Shown here piece after piece: positions 45,149 to 54,913 of a DNA stretch of 64,000 bases (its first letter is position 1; every line of letters begins with the position of its first letter). Under the pieces are notes generated by a model. The model did not search any database. It saw only the letters and a program-made list of their open reading frames with translations, and was not told the origin of the DNA. The position numbers and the translations under genes were made by a program. Origin of the DNA: Chloroflexota bacterium (lineage in GTDB: Bacteria > Chloroflexota > UBA6077 > SHYK01); contig DASRDP010000086.1 of NCBI GenBank assembly GCA_035652535.1, forward strand, positions 1-64,000. Direction: 5' to 3'.

Positions 45149-46224
45149 CTCCCGATGATCTTCGAAGCGTTCACGAGGGCGAGATCCTGCTTGGACGCCG
45201 CCGCCGCTTCATCGAGATTACTGCGGGTCTTCGGGTCCTCCAGGGAGCCAGTGCTCTCATCACCGGCGCCGGAGGCTCAGTCGGGTCTGCGCTGGCGCGA
45301 CGTCTCGGCACGCTGGGTGTCGCGCAGATCACGGCCGTAGATCATCACGAGGCGTCGCTGTTTCGCCTGGGGCGCGATACGGCAGGGAGTGCGCCCATCG
45401 CACTACGGCTGGCCGACGTCCGCAACGTCGATAAGATGGCCCGGATTCTGCGCGAGTACCGGCCCACCGCCGTATTTCACCTCGCAGCCTACAAGCACGT
45501 GCCCATTGGCGAGCAGGAGCCGGACGAAGTGATGACGGTGAACGTCCAAGCGACCGCCGAGCTTTTACGCGCCGCGTCAAGTGCCGGCGTCGATCATTTC
45601 GTCTACCCATCCAGCGACAAGGCAGTGAACCCGCCCAGCCTATACGGCGCATCGAAACGCCTCGCCGAGTCCGCCGTTCTTGCACGAGCGATGGATAGCT
45701 CGGCCATGGCAGTCCACGTCGTTCGGTACGTCAACATCCTGGGAACGAACGGGAGTGTTATCGAGACCTTTGCGCGCCAGATTCGCGAGGGGTTGCCCCT
45801 GACACTGACCGACGCGCACATGACCCGCTACTGGATGACGATGGACGAGGCGATCGACATGGTTATCCACGCGTTGGCGCTCTCCAGCGGCTCGTGCACC
45901 ATGCTTGACGTGGGGGAGCCGATCCCCGTCCGCGAGATGGCCGTCCGCGTCGCGCGCCTCGTCGCCCCGGAGTTGGACACGCCTCCAACGATGGTTGAGA
46001 CGGGTCCACGACCCGGCGAGCGGTTGGCCGAGGAATTATTCAGCCGGAGCGAGCGGCCTCTGGGCAGGGAGCTGGATGACGTGTGGGAGATCGCTCACGC
46101 CCGTCGCGCTGAATGCTCGGGGCGGATCCGGGCGATGCTCGACGAGCTCGAGCGACTGATCGCCGAGGCTCCGCCGGATTGCCTGCGCACGAGAGCTATG
46201 GAGCTCGCCGCCGAGCTGCAGTGA
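45145..46224 (+). CDS. CapD/FlaA1-type UDP-sugar 4,6-dehydratase
   Basis: A 359-residue soluble dehydratase of the polysaccharide biosynthesis family. Visible are TGAGGSVG (residues 40-47), HLAAYKHVPIGEQEP, SSDKAVNP (156-163) and the catalytic Tyr167-x3-Lys171 (SLYGASK). RYVNILGTNGSVIETFARQI (in parts) and TRYWMTMDEAIDMV are typical of UDP-GlcNAc 4,6-dehydratases such as FlaA1/PseB. The membrane domain of long CapD proteins is absent, but about 35 residues precede the Rossmann fold. The GTG start overlaps the previous stop by four bases. Product: probably a UDP-4-keto-6-deoxy sugar. Confidence 0.88.
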   Translation: MTPDDLRSVHEGEILLGRRRRFIEITAGLRVLQGASALITGAGGSVGSALARRLGTLGVAQITAVDHHEASLFRLGRDTAGSAPIALRLADVRNVDKMARILREYRPTAVFHLAAYKHVPIGEQEPDEVMTVNVQATAELLRAASSAGVDHFVYPSSDKAVNPPSLYGASKRLAESAVLARAMDSSAMAVHVVRYVNILGTNGSVIETFARQIREGLPLTLTDAHMTRYWMTMDEAIDMVIHALALSSGSCTMLDVGEPIPVREMAVRVARLVAPELDTPPTMVETGPRPGERLAEELFSRSERPLGRELDDVWEIAHARRAECSGRIRAMLDELERLIAEAPPDCLRTRAMELAAELQ

Positions 46225-46231
46225 CGTCCCA

Positions 46232-47323
46232 ATGACCATTCACGTCTGGTATCTCATGATCTTTTCCACGGCGGCGGTCTTAACCCAGCCGCTCATGCGC
46301 CTCGCGGAACGGATCGGCACTTCCGCCGGGGTAGTGGACCGACCGCGGCTTGGCGAAGTCCAGACCCACGTCGTCCCGCGGACGGGCGGTTACGCGGTAT
46401 TCGTCGCGGTGTGGGCGGCGGTGCTCGTGAGCTTCGCGGCGAGCGCGCCGGGCGTCGAGCACCTATCCGCTGACAATGAGCGGCTCGTTGGCGTGTTTCT
46501 GGGCTCGGTCGCCCTGCTCCCGCTTGCGATGGTCGACGACGTGCGACGGCTTGGACCCGGCGCCCAGATCTCGTGGCAGATCGTCGCCGCGGCCATCCCA
46601 ACGCTGTTCGGGCTCCGGATGGACGAGATCGCGACCCCATTTGGCATCGTCAGCCTGCCCGAGGCGGCGGCGATTACCCTCGCGGTCGTGTGGGTCGTGG
46701 CGATGATCAATGCGATCAACTTGCTGGACACCATGGACGGGATGGCGACGGGCGTCGCCGGCATCGCATGTCTTGTCCTCTTCGTCCGCACGGTGTGGTT
46801 CAGCCAGGCGTCGATCGCGGTGCTGCCGCTGGCCCTGGGTGGCGCATGCCTGAGCTTCCTCCAGAGAAACTGGCATCCGTCAAAGGTCATCCTCGGGTCG
46901 TCGGGCTCCCTCTTCCTCGGGTATCTCCTGGGGGTCATCACTGTCATCGGCGGCGCCAAGATCGGCACCGCGTTTCTTGTGCTGGCGGTACCCATCCTCG
47001 ACGTTGCATGGGTCATGTACCGACGCGTGGCCAGCGGGCGCTCCCCATTTCGGGGCGGCGATGGCCAGCACCTGCCGCACCGCCTCCGCGTTCTCGGACT
47101 GTCGGACCGGCGCATTGTCCTTCTCGTCTACGCTGTCTGCGCCCTGATCGGCGCCGCGGTCTTGGCGATGCACTCGATCCTGCCGACCATACAGAAGGCG
47201 TACCTTGCCGCCGTCGTCGTGGCGGGCGTATCAGCAATGCTCGTCCTGGTCGGGCGAGCCACCGCGCGCCTGGGAAGCTCGCCTGATCCGACCGCACCGA
47301 TCACCCATCGGCGCGAGCCGTGA
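46232..47323 (+). CDS. Undecaprenyl-phosphate N-acetylhexosamine-1-phosphate transferase (WecA/MraY family)
   Basis: A 363-residue integral membrane enzyme with about ten helices. It transfers HexNAc-1-phosphate from UDP-sugar to undecaprenyl phosphate, starting a surface glycan. Signatures are the acidic MVDDVRRLGP, NAINLLDTMDGMATGVAG (in parts), the late PILDVAW and the cytoplasmic SPFRGGDGQHLPHRL loop with its His residues. It ends the cluster of sugar-nucleotide genes and fits as the initiating transferase for the WecG-like enzyme encoded at 41483. Seven bases separate it from the dehydratase gene. Confidence 0.93.
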   Translation: MTIHVWYLMIFSTAAVLTQPLMRLAERIGTSAGVVDRPRLGEVQTHVVPRTGGYAVFVAVWAAVLVSFAASAPGVEHLSADNERLVGVFLGSVALLPLAMVDDVRRLGPGAQISWQIVAAAIPTLFGLRMDEIATPFGIVSLPEAAAITLAVVWVVAMINAINLLDTMDGMATGVAGIACLVLFVRTVWFSQASIAVLPLALGGACLSFLQRNWHPSKVILGSSGSLFLGYLLGVITVIGGAKIGTAFLVLAVPILDVAWVMYRRVASGRSPFRGGDGQHLPHRLRVLGLSDRRIVLLVYAVCALIGAAVLAMHSILPTIQKAYLAAVVVAGVSAMLVLVGRATARLGSSPDPTAPITHRREP

Positions 47324-47341
47324 GCGATGGTTGGTGTTTCG

Positions 47342-48895
47342 CTAGTGCCGGAAGTGCCGTTGATGCGTGAAGATCATGGCCATGTGGGCCCGGTTGGCTG
47401 CCTCGATCACCTGCTGGTCGCGGATCGAGCCGCCCGGCTGGATAACTGCCGTCACGCCGGCCTCTGCTGCGCGTTCCACCCCATCTGGGAAGGGAAAGAA
47501 GGCATCCGAAGCCATGACGGACCCTGCCGCGCGCTCGCCAGCCTTCCTACACGCGATGTCCACGCTGTCCACCCGGCTCATCTGCCCCGCGCCAACGCCC
47601 ACGAGGGCGAGCTTCTTGGCCAGAACGATGGCATTCGAGCGCACGTGCTTGACGGCCCGCCAAGCGAAGAGCAGGCCCGTCAACTCTTCCAACGTCGGGT
47701 TGCGGGTCGTCACCACGTCGCGGTTGATGGCGCCTTCGGGGATCGTGTCGCGCGTCTGGATGAGAAAGCCGCCGGATACCCGCTTGAAGTCGAGGTCGAC
47801 CGGTTCCCCCGGCCCTGGGCGATAGTTCGGCGGCTGGGCGCCGGTTCGCATGACCCGAAGGTCCCGCTTCTTCTTTAAGATCGCCAGCGCATCTTCCGTG
47901 TAGCCCGGCGCGATGATGTCCTCGAAGAACACCGGCGCGATCTCGCTGGCGGTATCCTTGTCCACTTCGCGGTTGAGGCCTACGGCGCCACCGAAGGCCG
48001 ACTGTGGATCGCATTCCAGCGCGCGCTTGAACGCTTCGACGAGGTCTGTATCGCACGCCAGGCCGCACGGATTGCCGTGCTTGATGATCACGACCGTGGG
48101 GGCCGCGAAGTCGGTCACCACGCCCCAGGCGGCGTCCACGTCGAGGGTGTTGTTGTACGACAGAGGGATCCCATGGAGCTGCTCGGCCGAGCCGACCCCG
48201 AGCTCGAGGCTGCGCGTCGAAAGGTCTCGATAGAATGCCGCGAGCTGATGCGGATTCTCTCCGTACCGGAGGCCGGCGACCTTCTGCAGCGCGATGGAGA
48301 ACTCGTCCGGGAATAGCTCGTCATATGGGCGCAGATACGTCGCGATGCACGTGTCGTACACGGCGCAGTGCTGAAACGCCTTCGCGGCGAGCCGCTGACG
48401 CGTGTCCACGGATACGCCCGCCGGTCGACGCAGCCCGTCCATCACCGACGGATAGTCCTCAGGATTGCAGACGGGAAGCACGTCTCGGAAATTCTTGGCG
48501 GCGGCGCGCAACAGCGCCACACCCCCGATATCGATGGATTCGAGCGCCGCTTCCCGTGTCGTGCCCGGCGCCTGGATCGTCTGGATGAATGGATACAAGT
48601 TACACACGACGATGTCGATGGGAGCGAACCCCCGGTCGGCCAGCTCCTGGAGATCCGCGGGCTCATCACGGCGGGCCAAGATCGGAGCATGCACGGCAGG
48701 GTGCAGCGTCTTTACCCGTCCACCCAAGAGCTCGGGGAAATCCGTGAGATCCTGGACCGATCGGACGGCGAGCCCGGCCCCGCGGAGCAGCTCCTCCGTA
48801 CCTCCGGTGGAAAACAGCTCGACGCCGAGCTCGAGTAGGCCGCGCGCGAAGTCGACAAGTCCATTCTTGTTGTAGACACTGATGAGCGCCCGCAT
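47342..48895 (-). CDS. purH: Bifunctional AICAR transformylase/IMP cyclohydrolase
   Basis: A 517-residue enzyme of the last two steps of IMP synthesis. The N-terminal MGS-like cyclohydrolase domain (RALISVYNKNGL, LFSTGGTEELL, GGRVKTLHPAVHA) is followed by the transformylase domain (LRYGENPHQLAAFY, IKHGNPCGLA, NAIVLAKK, SDAFFPFPDG, IQPGGSIRDQ). The length is normal. The ATG at 48895 is chosen by homology, with GGGGGAC upstream. It follows purN on the same strand after 49 bases and is the last of the pur genes. Confidence 0.97.
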   Translation of the reverse strand: MRALISVYNKNGLVDFARGLLELGVELFSTGGTEELLRGAGLAVRSVQDLTDFPELLGGRVKTLHPAVHAPILARRDEPADLQELADRGFAPIDIVVCNLYPFIQTIQAPGTTREAALESIDIGGVALLRAAAKNFRDVLPVCNPEDYPSVMDGLRRPAGVSVDTRQRLAAKAFQHCAVYDTCIATYLRPYDELFPDEFSIALQKVAGLRYGENPHQLAAFYRDLSTRSLELGVGSAEQLHGIPLSYNNTLDVDAAWGVVTDFAAPTVVIIKHGNPCGLACDTDLVEAFKRALECDPQSAFGGAVGLNREVDKDTASEIAPVFFEDIIAPGYTEDALAILKKKRDLRVMRTGAQPPNYRPGPGEPVDLDFKRVSGGFLIQTRDTIPEGAINRDVVTTRNPTLEELTGLLFAWRAVKHVRSNAIVLAKKLALVGVGAGQMSRVDSVDIACRKAGERAAGSVMASDAFFPFPDGVERAAEAGVTAVIQPGGSIRDQQVIEAANRAHMAMIFTHQRHFRH

Positions 48896-48944
48896 ATAGC
48901 TCACGTCCCCCTTCGTTCCGTACCCGATGCCGCGCGATGATGAT

Positions 48945-49580
48945 TTACGTTGGTGATGGCTCGAGTATGTGGGCCTTCCGTCCCACGAACCGGATGCGGC
49001 CCTCCGCAAAGAGCTGGATCGCCTCCGGCAGGATTTGATGCTCGACCTCATGGATTCGTGCCAGGAGGCTGGCCTCGTCGTCGCCTTCAAGCACCGGCAC
49101 CGCCGCTTGCAGGATGATCGGACCGGAGTCTGCATCTGGAAAGTCCGAGTCGACGAGGTGCACCGTCGCGCCGGTGACTTTCACGCCATAGTCCAGCGCG
49201 TCGCGCACCGCGTGCATGCCGCCTCCGAACGCGGGAAGCAATGACGGGTGCAGATTGATGAGTCGATGTCGGAACGTTTCCACGAACTCCGCGCTCAGGA
49301 TCTGATCAAAACCGGCGAGAACCACCAGCTCGACACCGTGCTCGATGAGCCGACGAGCCATTTCCCGTTGCTGCGCCTCGCGCGAGTCAAACTCGCTTCG
49401 CACGATGGCGGTCGTTGGAATATGGCGGCGCCGTCCATATTCCAGACCTGGTGCGTTGGCACGGTTGGACACGACAAGGCGCACCTCAGCGTCGAGCGTG
49501 CACGATTCACAGCGACGCAGGATCGCGTCGAGATTCGTCCCCTGCCCGGAGATTAGGACGCCGATGGGTAAGGGCTTCAT
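48945..49580 (-). CDS. purN: Phosphoribosylglycinamide formyltransferase
   Basis: A 211-residue enzyme forming FGAR from GAR with 10-formyl-THF. Visible are ISGQGTNLDAIL for phosphate binding, the catalytic Asn/His region (INLHPSLLPAFGG) and the Asp-containing loop VTGATVHLVDSDFPDADSGPII (in parts). The ATG is at 49580. It lies between purF and purH on the same strand. Confidence 0.96.
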   Translation of the reverse strand: MKPLPIGVLISGQGTNLDAILRRCESCTLDAEVRLVVSNRANAPGLEYGRRRHIPTTAIVRSEFDSREAQQREMARRLIEHGVELVVLAGFDQILSAEFVETFRHRLINLHPSLLPAFGGGMHAVRDALDYGVKVTGATVHLVDSDFPDADSGPIILQAAVPVLEGDDEASLLARIHEVEHQILPEAIQLFAEGRIRFVGRKAHILEPSPT

Positions 49581-49636
49581 ATGCTACGCTCGATATCGCT
49601 GCGCGCGGCCCTGCGCCAAGTTTGCCGAACCCGCCC

Positions 49637-51073
49637 TCAACGAGCGCGCCGAGCGCCTTCGAGAACGAGCTTGTCAAGATCGAGCTGGACCGGCATCGGG
49701 TAGTCCCCGTTGAAACACGCCTGGCAGAAACGGTCGCCGGGCAGCCCGATGGATTCGATGAGACCATGCAGACTGAGGTAACCCAGCGAGTCGGCGCCGA
49801 TGTGTCGGCAAATGGATGGTATGTCCATGTTCGCCGCGATCAGCTCCTCCCGCCGCGCCGTGTCAATGCCCAGGTAGCAGGAATTCACCATCGGCGGTGA
49901 GGTCACCCGCATGTGCACCTCGCGGGCCCCTGCCCGTCGGAGGAGCGCGACAGTGCTCGGCGTCGTCGTTCCCCGAACAATACTATCGTCGACGACAACC
50001 ACGCGCTTCCCGTTCAGCACGTCGGGAAGGGGATTGAACTTCAGCTTGACCCCGGACTCCCGCAGCCGCTGGTCAGGCTGAATGAACGTTCGCCCAATGT
50101 ACCGGTTCTTGATGAGCCCCTCTCGATAGGGAAGGCCCGAAGCTCGCGCGTAACCCACCGCAGCCGGCGTAGCCGAATCGGGCACCGGCATGACGAGGTC
50201 GGCCTCCACGGGATGCTCCTGTGCGAGGGTTGCCCCCATACGCTCCCGCGCGAGGTACACGAGCGTGTCGTCGATCACGCTGTCCGGGCGCGCGAAATAG
50301 ATGTATTCGAAGATGCAGAGAGCGGCGCGCGCGTCAGGGTCGTCAATGTGACACGAACGTGGCCCGCCCTCGTCGATGATCAAGATCTCGCCCCGCTGAA
50401 TTTCACGCAACAACTCGGCGCCGATCGTGTCCAGTGCGCACGATTCCGAAGCCACGATCCACGATTTCCCCAGGCGGCCGAGGCACAGGGGGCGAATCCC
50501 GTACGGGTCTCGAATCGCGATCAGCTGGCGTGGACTCATCATCACCATGCTGTAGGCGCCCTTGACGAAAGGCATCGTGTGGCGAATGCGCTCGACCCAA
50601 TCGCGGCCCGGAGCGGTGGCGCACAGCCGCCCGATGATCTCCGAGTCTGTCGTCGTTAGCGGCGTGTCGCCGCGCTCTTCGAGTCGCTCGGCGAGATAGG
50701 AGGTGTTCACCAGGTTGCCGTTGTGGGCGATGGCGATTGGCCCGAGATCGCTCTCGATACAGATGGGCTGCGCGTTCTCGACGCAGCTCGACCCGGTTGT
50801 GGAATAGCGGGTGTGCCCAATGGCCATGTGGCCGGTCAGCCCTGCCAGATCGTCTTCCGAAAAGACCTGGCTCACGAGCCCCATATCGGAGTAAAGGCCA
50901 ATTCGGTGTCCGTCCGCGGTGGCAATCCCCGCACTCTCCTGGCCACGATGCTGCAGCGCGTACAGGCCGAAGAAGGCGAGCCGCGCCACTTCTTCACCCG
51001 GGCCGAAGATGCCGATGACCCCGCACGCTTCGTGCATACGATCGCCGGCCGGGTCGCCGTCAGGACGTGGCAT
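49637..51073 (-). CDS. purF: Amidophosphoribosyltransferase
   Basis: A 478-residue enzyme making phosphoribosylamine from PRPP and glutamine. The N-terminal nucleophile is Cys17 (HEACGVIGI), which requires removal of a 16-residue propeptide, as in the B. subtilis class. The glutaminase domain shows GHTRYSTTG and NGNLVNT; the PRPP loop is VVVVDDSIVRGTT. Cys residues near the C-terminus (PSICRH, FCQACFNGDYP) fit the iron-sulfur cluster of this class. The ATG at 51073 has GGGAGG upstream and lies within the purL end (14-base overlap). Confidence 0.97.
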   Translation of the reverse strand: MPRPDGDPAGDRMHEACGVIGIFGPGEEVARLAFFGLYALQHRGQESAGIATADGHRIGLYSDMGLVSQVFSEDDLAGLTGHMAIGHTRYSTTGSSCVENAQPICIESDLGPIAIAHNGNLVNTSYLAERLEERGDTPLTTTDSEIIGRLCATAPGRDWVERIRHTMPFVKGAYSMVMMSPRQLIAIRDPYGIRPLCLGRLGKSWIVASESCALDTIGAELLREIQRGEILIIDEGGPRSCHIDDPDARAALCIFEYIYFARPDSVIDDTLVYLARERMGATLAQEHPVEADLVMPVPDSATPAAVGYARASGLPYREGLIKNRYIGRTFIQPDQRLRESGVKLKFNPLPDVLNGKRVVVVDDSIVRGTTTPSTVALLRRAGAREVHMRVTSPPMVNSCYLGIDTARREELIAANMDIPSICRHIGADSLGYLSLHGLIESIGLPGDRFCQACFNGDYPMPVQLDLDKLVLEGARRAR

Positions 51074-53318
51074 CCATACCTCCCGCCGTCTCTCCGATGT
51101 GGGCAAGCGCCTGTTCCCAGCGAGCCCGCGCGTCGCTCAGCGGAACCCGCAGGGCCCCGATCTGGATGACTTCGCCGCCCGTTCGACCGAGCAGCGTGAC
51201 GGGCACCCCGTGCGACGCGGCCCGTGAGCGTATCGCGTCGGCCGCTCCGCGCGCCGCGGACACGATTATCCGCGACGGGGCCTCGCCGAACAAAAGCTCG
51301 TCGATGTCTGCAAGGCCATTGCTTGCCGGATCGGACCATGCGCCGAAGTCACACATCACCCCCACCCCGGACGCGAGCGCGATCTCGGCCAGGGCAACGG
51401 CGAGACCGCCATCGGCGACGTCGGTGGCGCAGGACACGCGTCCCGCCGCGATGATTTCGCGTACACAGGCTTGGACTCGGCGCTCGAGTTCCAAGTCGAT
51501 GCCTGGCGGCTCACCCCCAACCGACTCCAAAATGATGGCGGCGTACTGGCTCGAACCCAGCGACCCCTTCGTGGGCCCCAGCAACCACAGCTCATCGCCC
51601 GCTCGCGCCACGGCGCGAGCGTGACACGCCACGTTGTCGAGGATTCCGAGGGCGCCAACGATCGGGGTCGGTCGAATGGCGGCGCCGCGGGATTCGTTGT
51701 AGAGCGACACATTTCCACTGATAACCGGAACGTCGAGGGCGATGCACGCCTCCGACATGCCTGCCACAACCTCGTCGAGAGCGTGCCAAACGGCCGCCCG
51801 CTCCGGGTCGCCAAAATTGAGGCAATCGGTCACCGCGATCGGCTGAGCGCCCGCGCAAGAGACGTTGCGGCACGCCTCCGCCACAGCCATCGCGCCGCCG
51901 GTCCGTGGGGCCACCGCGCACACATTTCCACCGTCGCCCAGTCCGAGGGCGAGCCCCAGCGGAGTCCCTTTGATGCGGAGCACGGCCGCGCCCTCGCCCG
52001 GCGCGACCACCGTGTTCGTCTGAACCATATGGTCGTATTGCTCGAACACCGATCGGCGACTACCGAGCTGGGGGGAGCCAAGGAGGCGAAGCAGCGCCTC
52101 GCTCGCTTCGACCGGTCTCCCGCCCCATTCTCCGTCGGCGAACCGAGGTTCGCCCCGGACCCGGCGCAGCGGGCCCGAGCGCGGCTCGACCACGGGCGCG
52201 GGTGGTTCGGGCGCGCCCCCGGACAGGAATGCCGCGGGCAGCTCGGCCAGCAGCGTATCCCCCTCGCGCACCCGAACGAGTCCGGTGTCGGTAATCGTGC
52301 CGATGATGTCCGAATTGAGTCCCCAGCGGCGAAAGAGGGCCCGGATGCGCTCCTCGGCTCCCTCGCGAGCGACAATGAGCATCCGCTCCTGCGACTCCGA
52401 AAGCATGACTTCGGCGGGGCTCATGCCCCGCTCGCGGCGGCTCACGCGCGCAACGTCGATGTCGATTCCCAGCGAGCTCCGGGACACCATCTCCGTCGCC
52501 GCCCCGGTCAAGCCGGCTGCACCGAGATCCTGCATCGCCACGATGCCTTCATCGCCTACCAGCTCGAGACACGCCTCGATCAGGAGCTTTTCCATGAACG
52601 GGTTGCCGACCTGGACGGCCGGGCGTTGCTCCTCGCCGTCGCTTCCCAGCTCGGCCGACGCGAAGCTCGCACCAGCGATGCCGTCGCGGCCGGTGTCGGA
52701 TCCAACGAGGAGAACCGGATTTCCCACGCCCTGGGCACACGAGGTCAGGAGGTCCGCTTTACGCACCAGCCCGAGGCACAGCACGTTCACGAGGGGATTG
52801 TCGTTGTAGGTCGAGTGAAAGGCGATGCTACCGCCGACCGTGGGCACGCCCACGCAATTGCCGTAGAACGCGATGCCCTCCACGACGCCGTTCAGGAGGT
52901 GCGCGGTGCGCGGATGACCTGGGCTTCCGAAACACAAGGCGTCCATGAGCGCGATGGGGCGAGCGCCCATGGTAAAGATGTCTCGCAGAATCCCCCCAAC
53001 GCCGGTGGCAGCCCCCTGGAAGGGCTCCACAGCGCTCGGGTGGTTGTGAGACTCGATTTTCATCACCGCTGCGAGCCCGTGGCCAATGTCCACCGCGCCC
53101 GCATTCTCGCCGGGCCCCTGAATCACGCGCGCGCCGCGCGTCGGGAACCGGCGCAGGAGCTGCTTGGAATGCTTATAGGAGCAGTGCTCGCTCCAGAGGA
53201 CGCCAAACATTCCCAGCTCGAGTGGGTTCGGCTCGCGGTCGAGCGTCTTGCAGATGTGCTCGTACTCATGGGGGGTCAACCCCACGTTGGCTGGGCTCAG
53301 CGCCCTAGCGGGATGCAA
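51060..53318 (-). CDS. purL: Phosphoribosylformylglycinamidine synthase, subunit PurL
   Basis: A 752-residue small-type PurL, the ATP-dependent synthetase subunit that works with PurQ and PurS. Family motifs are MFGVLWSEHCSYKHSK, GPGENAGAVDIG, KIESHNHPSAVEPFQGAATGVGG (in parts), MQDLGAAGLTGA and NVSLYNES. The TTG at 53318 overlaps the purQ end by 14 bases; a downstream TTG at 53279 is an alternative start. No purS gene is visible beside it. Confidence 0.96.
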   Translation of the reverse strand: MHPARALSPANVGLTPHEYEHICKTLDREPNPLELGMFGVLWSEHCSYKHSKQLLRRFPTRGARVIQGPGENAGAVDIGHGLAAVMKIESHNHPSAVEPFQGAATGVGGILRDIFTMGARPIALMDALCFGSPGHPRTAHLLNGVVEGIAFYGNCVGVPTVGGSIAFHSTYNDNPLVNVLCLGLVRKADLLTSCAQGVGNPVLLVGSDTGRDGIAGASFASAELGSDGEEQRPAVQVGNPFMEKLLIEACLELVGDEGIVAMQDLGAAGLTGAATEMVSRSSLGIDIDVARVSRRERGMSPAEVMLSESQERMLIVAREGAEERIRALFRRWGLNSDIIGTITDTGLVRVREGDTLLAELPAAFLSGGAPEPPAPVVEPRSGPLRRVRGEPRFADGEWGGRPVEASEALLRLLGSPQLGSRRSVFEQYDHMVQTNTVVAPGEGAAVLRIKGTPLGLALGLGDGGNVCAVAPRTGGAMAVAEACRNVSCAGAQPIAVTDCLNFGDPERAAVWHALDEVVAGMSEACIALDVPVISGNVSLYNESRGAAIRPTPIVGALGILDNVACHARAVARAGDELWLLGPTKGSLGSSQYAAIILESVGGEPPGIDLELERRVQACVREIIAAGRVSCATDVADGGLAVALAEIALASGVGVMCDFGAWSDPASNGLADIDELLFGEAPSRIIVSAARGAADAIRSRAASHGVPVTLLGRTGGEVIQIGALRVPLSDARARWEQALAHIGETAGGMDATS

Positions 53319-54015
53319 CGACCTCGCTCACGAAGGAGCGCGCCACCGACTCGAAGAGGCGAAGTCCGTCGACGCCACCGAGGATCGGCTCAGAGCACCG
53401 CTCCGGGTGAGGCATGAGACCGAATACATTGCCGGCCTCGTTGCAGACTCCAGCGATGCCCGACACCGAGCCGTTCGGGTTCGACGCGGGCGAGACGGTT
53501 CCCCCCGCGTCGCAGTACCGCAGGACCACCTGGCCACGCCGCTCCATTTCGGCAAGGGTCGCCTGATCAGCGTAGTACGACCCCTCGTGGTGGGCGATGG
53601 GCATGCGCAGAACGTCGTGAACCGGGATCGCGCGCGTGAACGGCGTGGCATTGCTCTCGACGCGGAGCGATACCCAGCGACAGACGAAGCGCAGGCCGGC
53701 GTTCTGGAGCATCGCGCCCGGGAGCAAACCCGCCTCGACGAGGACCTGAAACCCGTTGCAGATTCCCCAAACCAAGCCGCCTTCGTGGGCGTATCTCTTG
53801 ATAGCGGCCATGACCGGTGAAAAGCGAGCAATGGCGCCGGCGCGGAGATAGTCGCCGTGGGCGAAGCCGCCGGGCAGGATGACGCAATCGTAGGAGGATA
53901 CGTCGGTGCGCTCATGCCAGATGATGTTCGCGTCTTCGTGGAGGACCTGGGACAGCACATGGAGCGTGTCGAGCTCGCAATTACTGCCCGGAAAGAGGAC
54001 GATGCCGAAGCGCAC
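53305..54015 (-). CDS. purQ: Phosphoribosylformylglycinamidine synthase, glutaminase subunit PurQ
   Basis: A 236-residue class I glutamine amidotransferase that feeds ammonia to PurL. Visible are FPGSNCELDTLH, LPGGFAHGDYLRAGA, the nucleophile region GLVWGICNGFQVLVEAGLLPG (in parts; Cys in ICNGFQ) and the late catalytic His/Glu in GLMPHPERCSEP. GTG start. It is the first visible pur gene of the minus-strand operon. The 106 bases upstream to the divergent lepB are too short for purS. Confidence 0.96.
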   Translation of the reverse strand: MRFGIVLFPGSNCELDTLHVLSQVLHEDANIIWHERTDVSSYDCVILPGGFAHGDYLRAGAIARFSPVMAAIKRYAHEGGLVWGICNGFQVLVEAGLLPGAMLQNAGLRFVCRWVSLRVESNATPFTRAIPVHDVLRMPIAHHEGSYYADQATLAEMERRGQVVLRYCDAGGTVSPASNPNGSVSGIAGVCNEAGNVFGLMPHPERCSEPILGGVDGLRLFESVARSFVSEVVASR

Positions 54016-54121
54016 GCGTGCTCCCAGCGTTGTTGAGACCGGATTGTACCATGCCGCGTAGCCTTGGGGCGTCGGCGGGTCTCATGCCCGGTACCGAAGA
54101 ACGCTGAGTTACGAAAGGAGT

Positions 54122-54823
54122 GTGCGTATAATTTCTGCGGAGCCTAGAGACGCCACGGGGCGCGCAGAAGGGAGTGGAAGTCTGGTAAGCGACTCGACCG
54201 AGGTCGGAAGCGATCGCGGATGGACGGCCCGCGCGGGAAAGTTCGTGTGGGAGCTGCTTCAGACTGTCGCCCTCACGCTGCTGCTGTTTCTCGCCATTCG
54301 TGCCGTCATCCAGAACTTCAAAGTCGAAGGCACGTCGATGGAGCCGACGCTCCGGTCCAACGAGTTCCTGATCGTCAACAAGGCAACCTATGCGCGAATT
54401 GACGGCACGCCGGCGCAGTTCTTGTTGGGCAGCACTCACGACCCGGGCGCGCCGATGTTTCTGTTCGGAAGTCCGTCCCGCGGTGACATCATCGTCTTCC
54501 GCTACCCGGCTCAGCCGGACAAGGACTTCATCAAGCGCATAATCGGCGTCCCGGGGGATACCGTCGAGATACGGAACGGACGCGTGTACCTGAACGGCGT
54601 CCCGCAGGACGAGCCGTACATCAGCCATCTGCCGAGCTACAGTTATCCGTCGACGACGATCCCTCCCGGTCACTATTTCGTCTTAGGGGACAACCGCCCC
54701 AACAGCAGCGACTCGCACGTGTGGGGGTTGGTGCCAGTCGACAACCTGATCGGCAAGGCGTGGTTCGCGTACTGGCCGCCGAGCGACTGGGGTCCCCTGG
54801 CATCGGGAGCGTACGCACGCTAG
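54122..54823 (+). CDS. lepB: Signal peptidase I
   Basis: A 233-residue membrane-anchored serine protease that removes signal peptides. One transmembrane helix (about 44-64) precedes the nucleophile Ser72 (EGTSMEPTL) and the general base Lys138 (KDFIKRIIGVPGD). The end motif GDNRPNSSDSH is also present. The GTG at 54122 has AAAGGAG almost adjacent, so the exact start is uncertain. It is divergent from purQ. Confidence 0.93.
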   Translation: MRIISAEPRDATGRAEGSGSLVSDSTEVGSDRGWTARAGKFVWELLQTVALTLLLFLAIRAVIQNFKVEGTSMEPTLRSNEFLIVNKATYARIDGTPAQFLLGSTHDPGAPMFLFGSPSRGDIIVFRYPAQPDKDFIKRIIGVPGDTVEIRNGRVYLNGVPQDEPYISHLPSYSYPSTTIPPGHYFVLGDNRPNSSDSHVWGLVPVDNLIGKAWFAYWPPSDWGPLASGAYAR

Positions 54824-54913
54824 GACGAGCTGCAGACTTCGCATTGCACCAGAGCGCAGGGTCCACGGGACGCCTGTCTGCTGGTGCAGGCCTGGCACTG
54901 TCACAAGGAGGTG

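Noticed and set aside
51471-53417. Long plus-strand open frame opposite purL
   Set aside because: purL is unmistakable on the other strand; the frame is low-complexity and Arg/His-rich.
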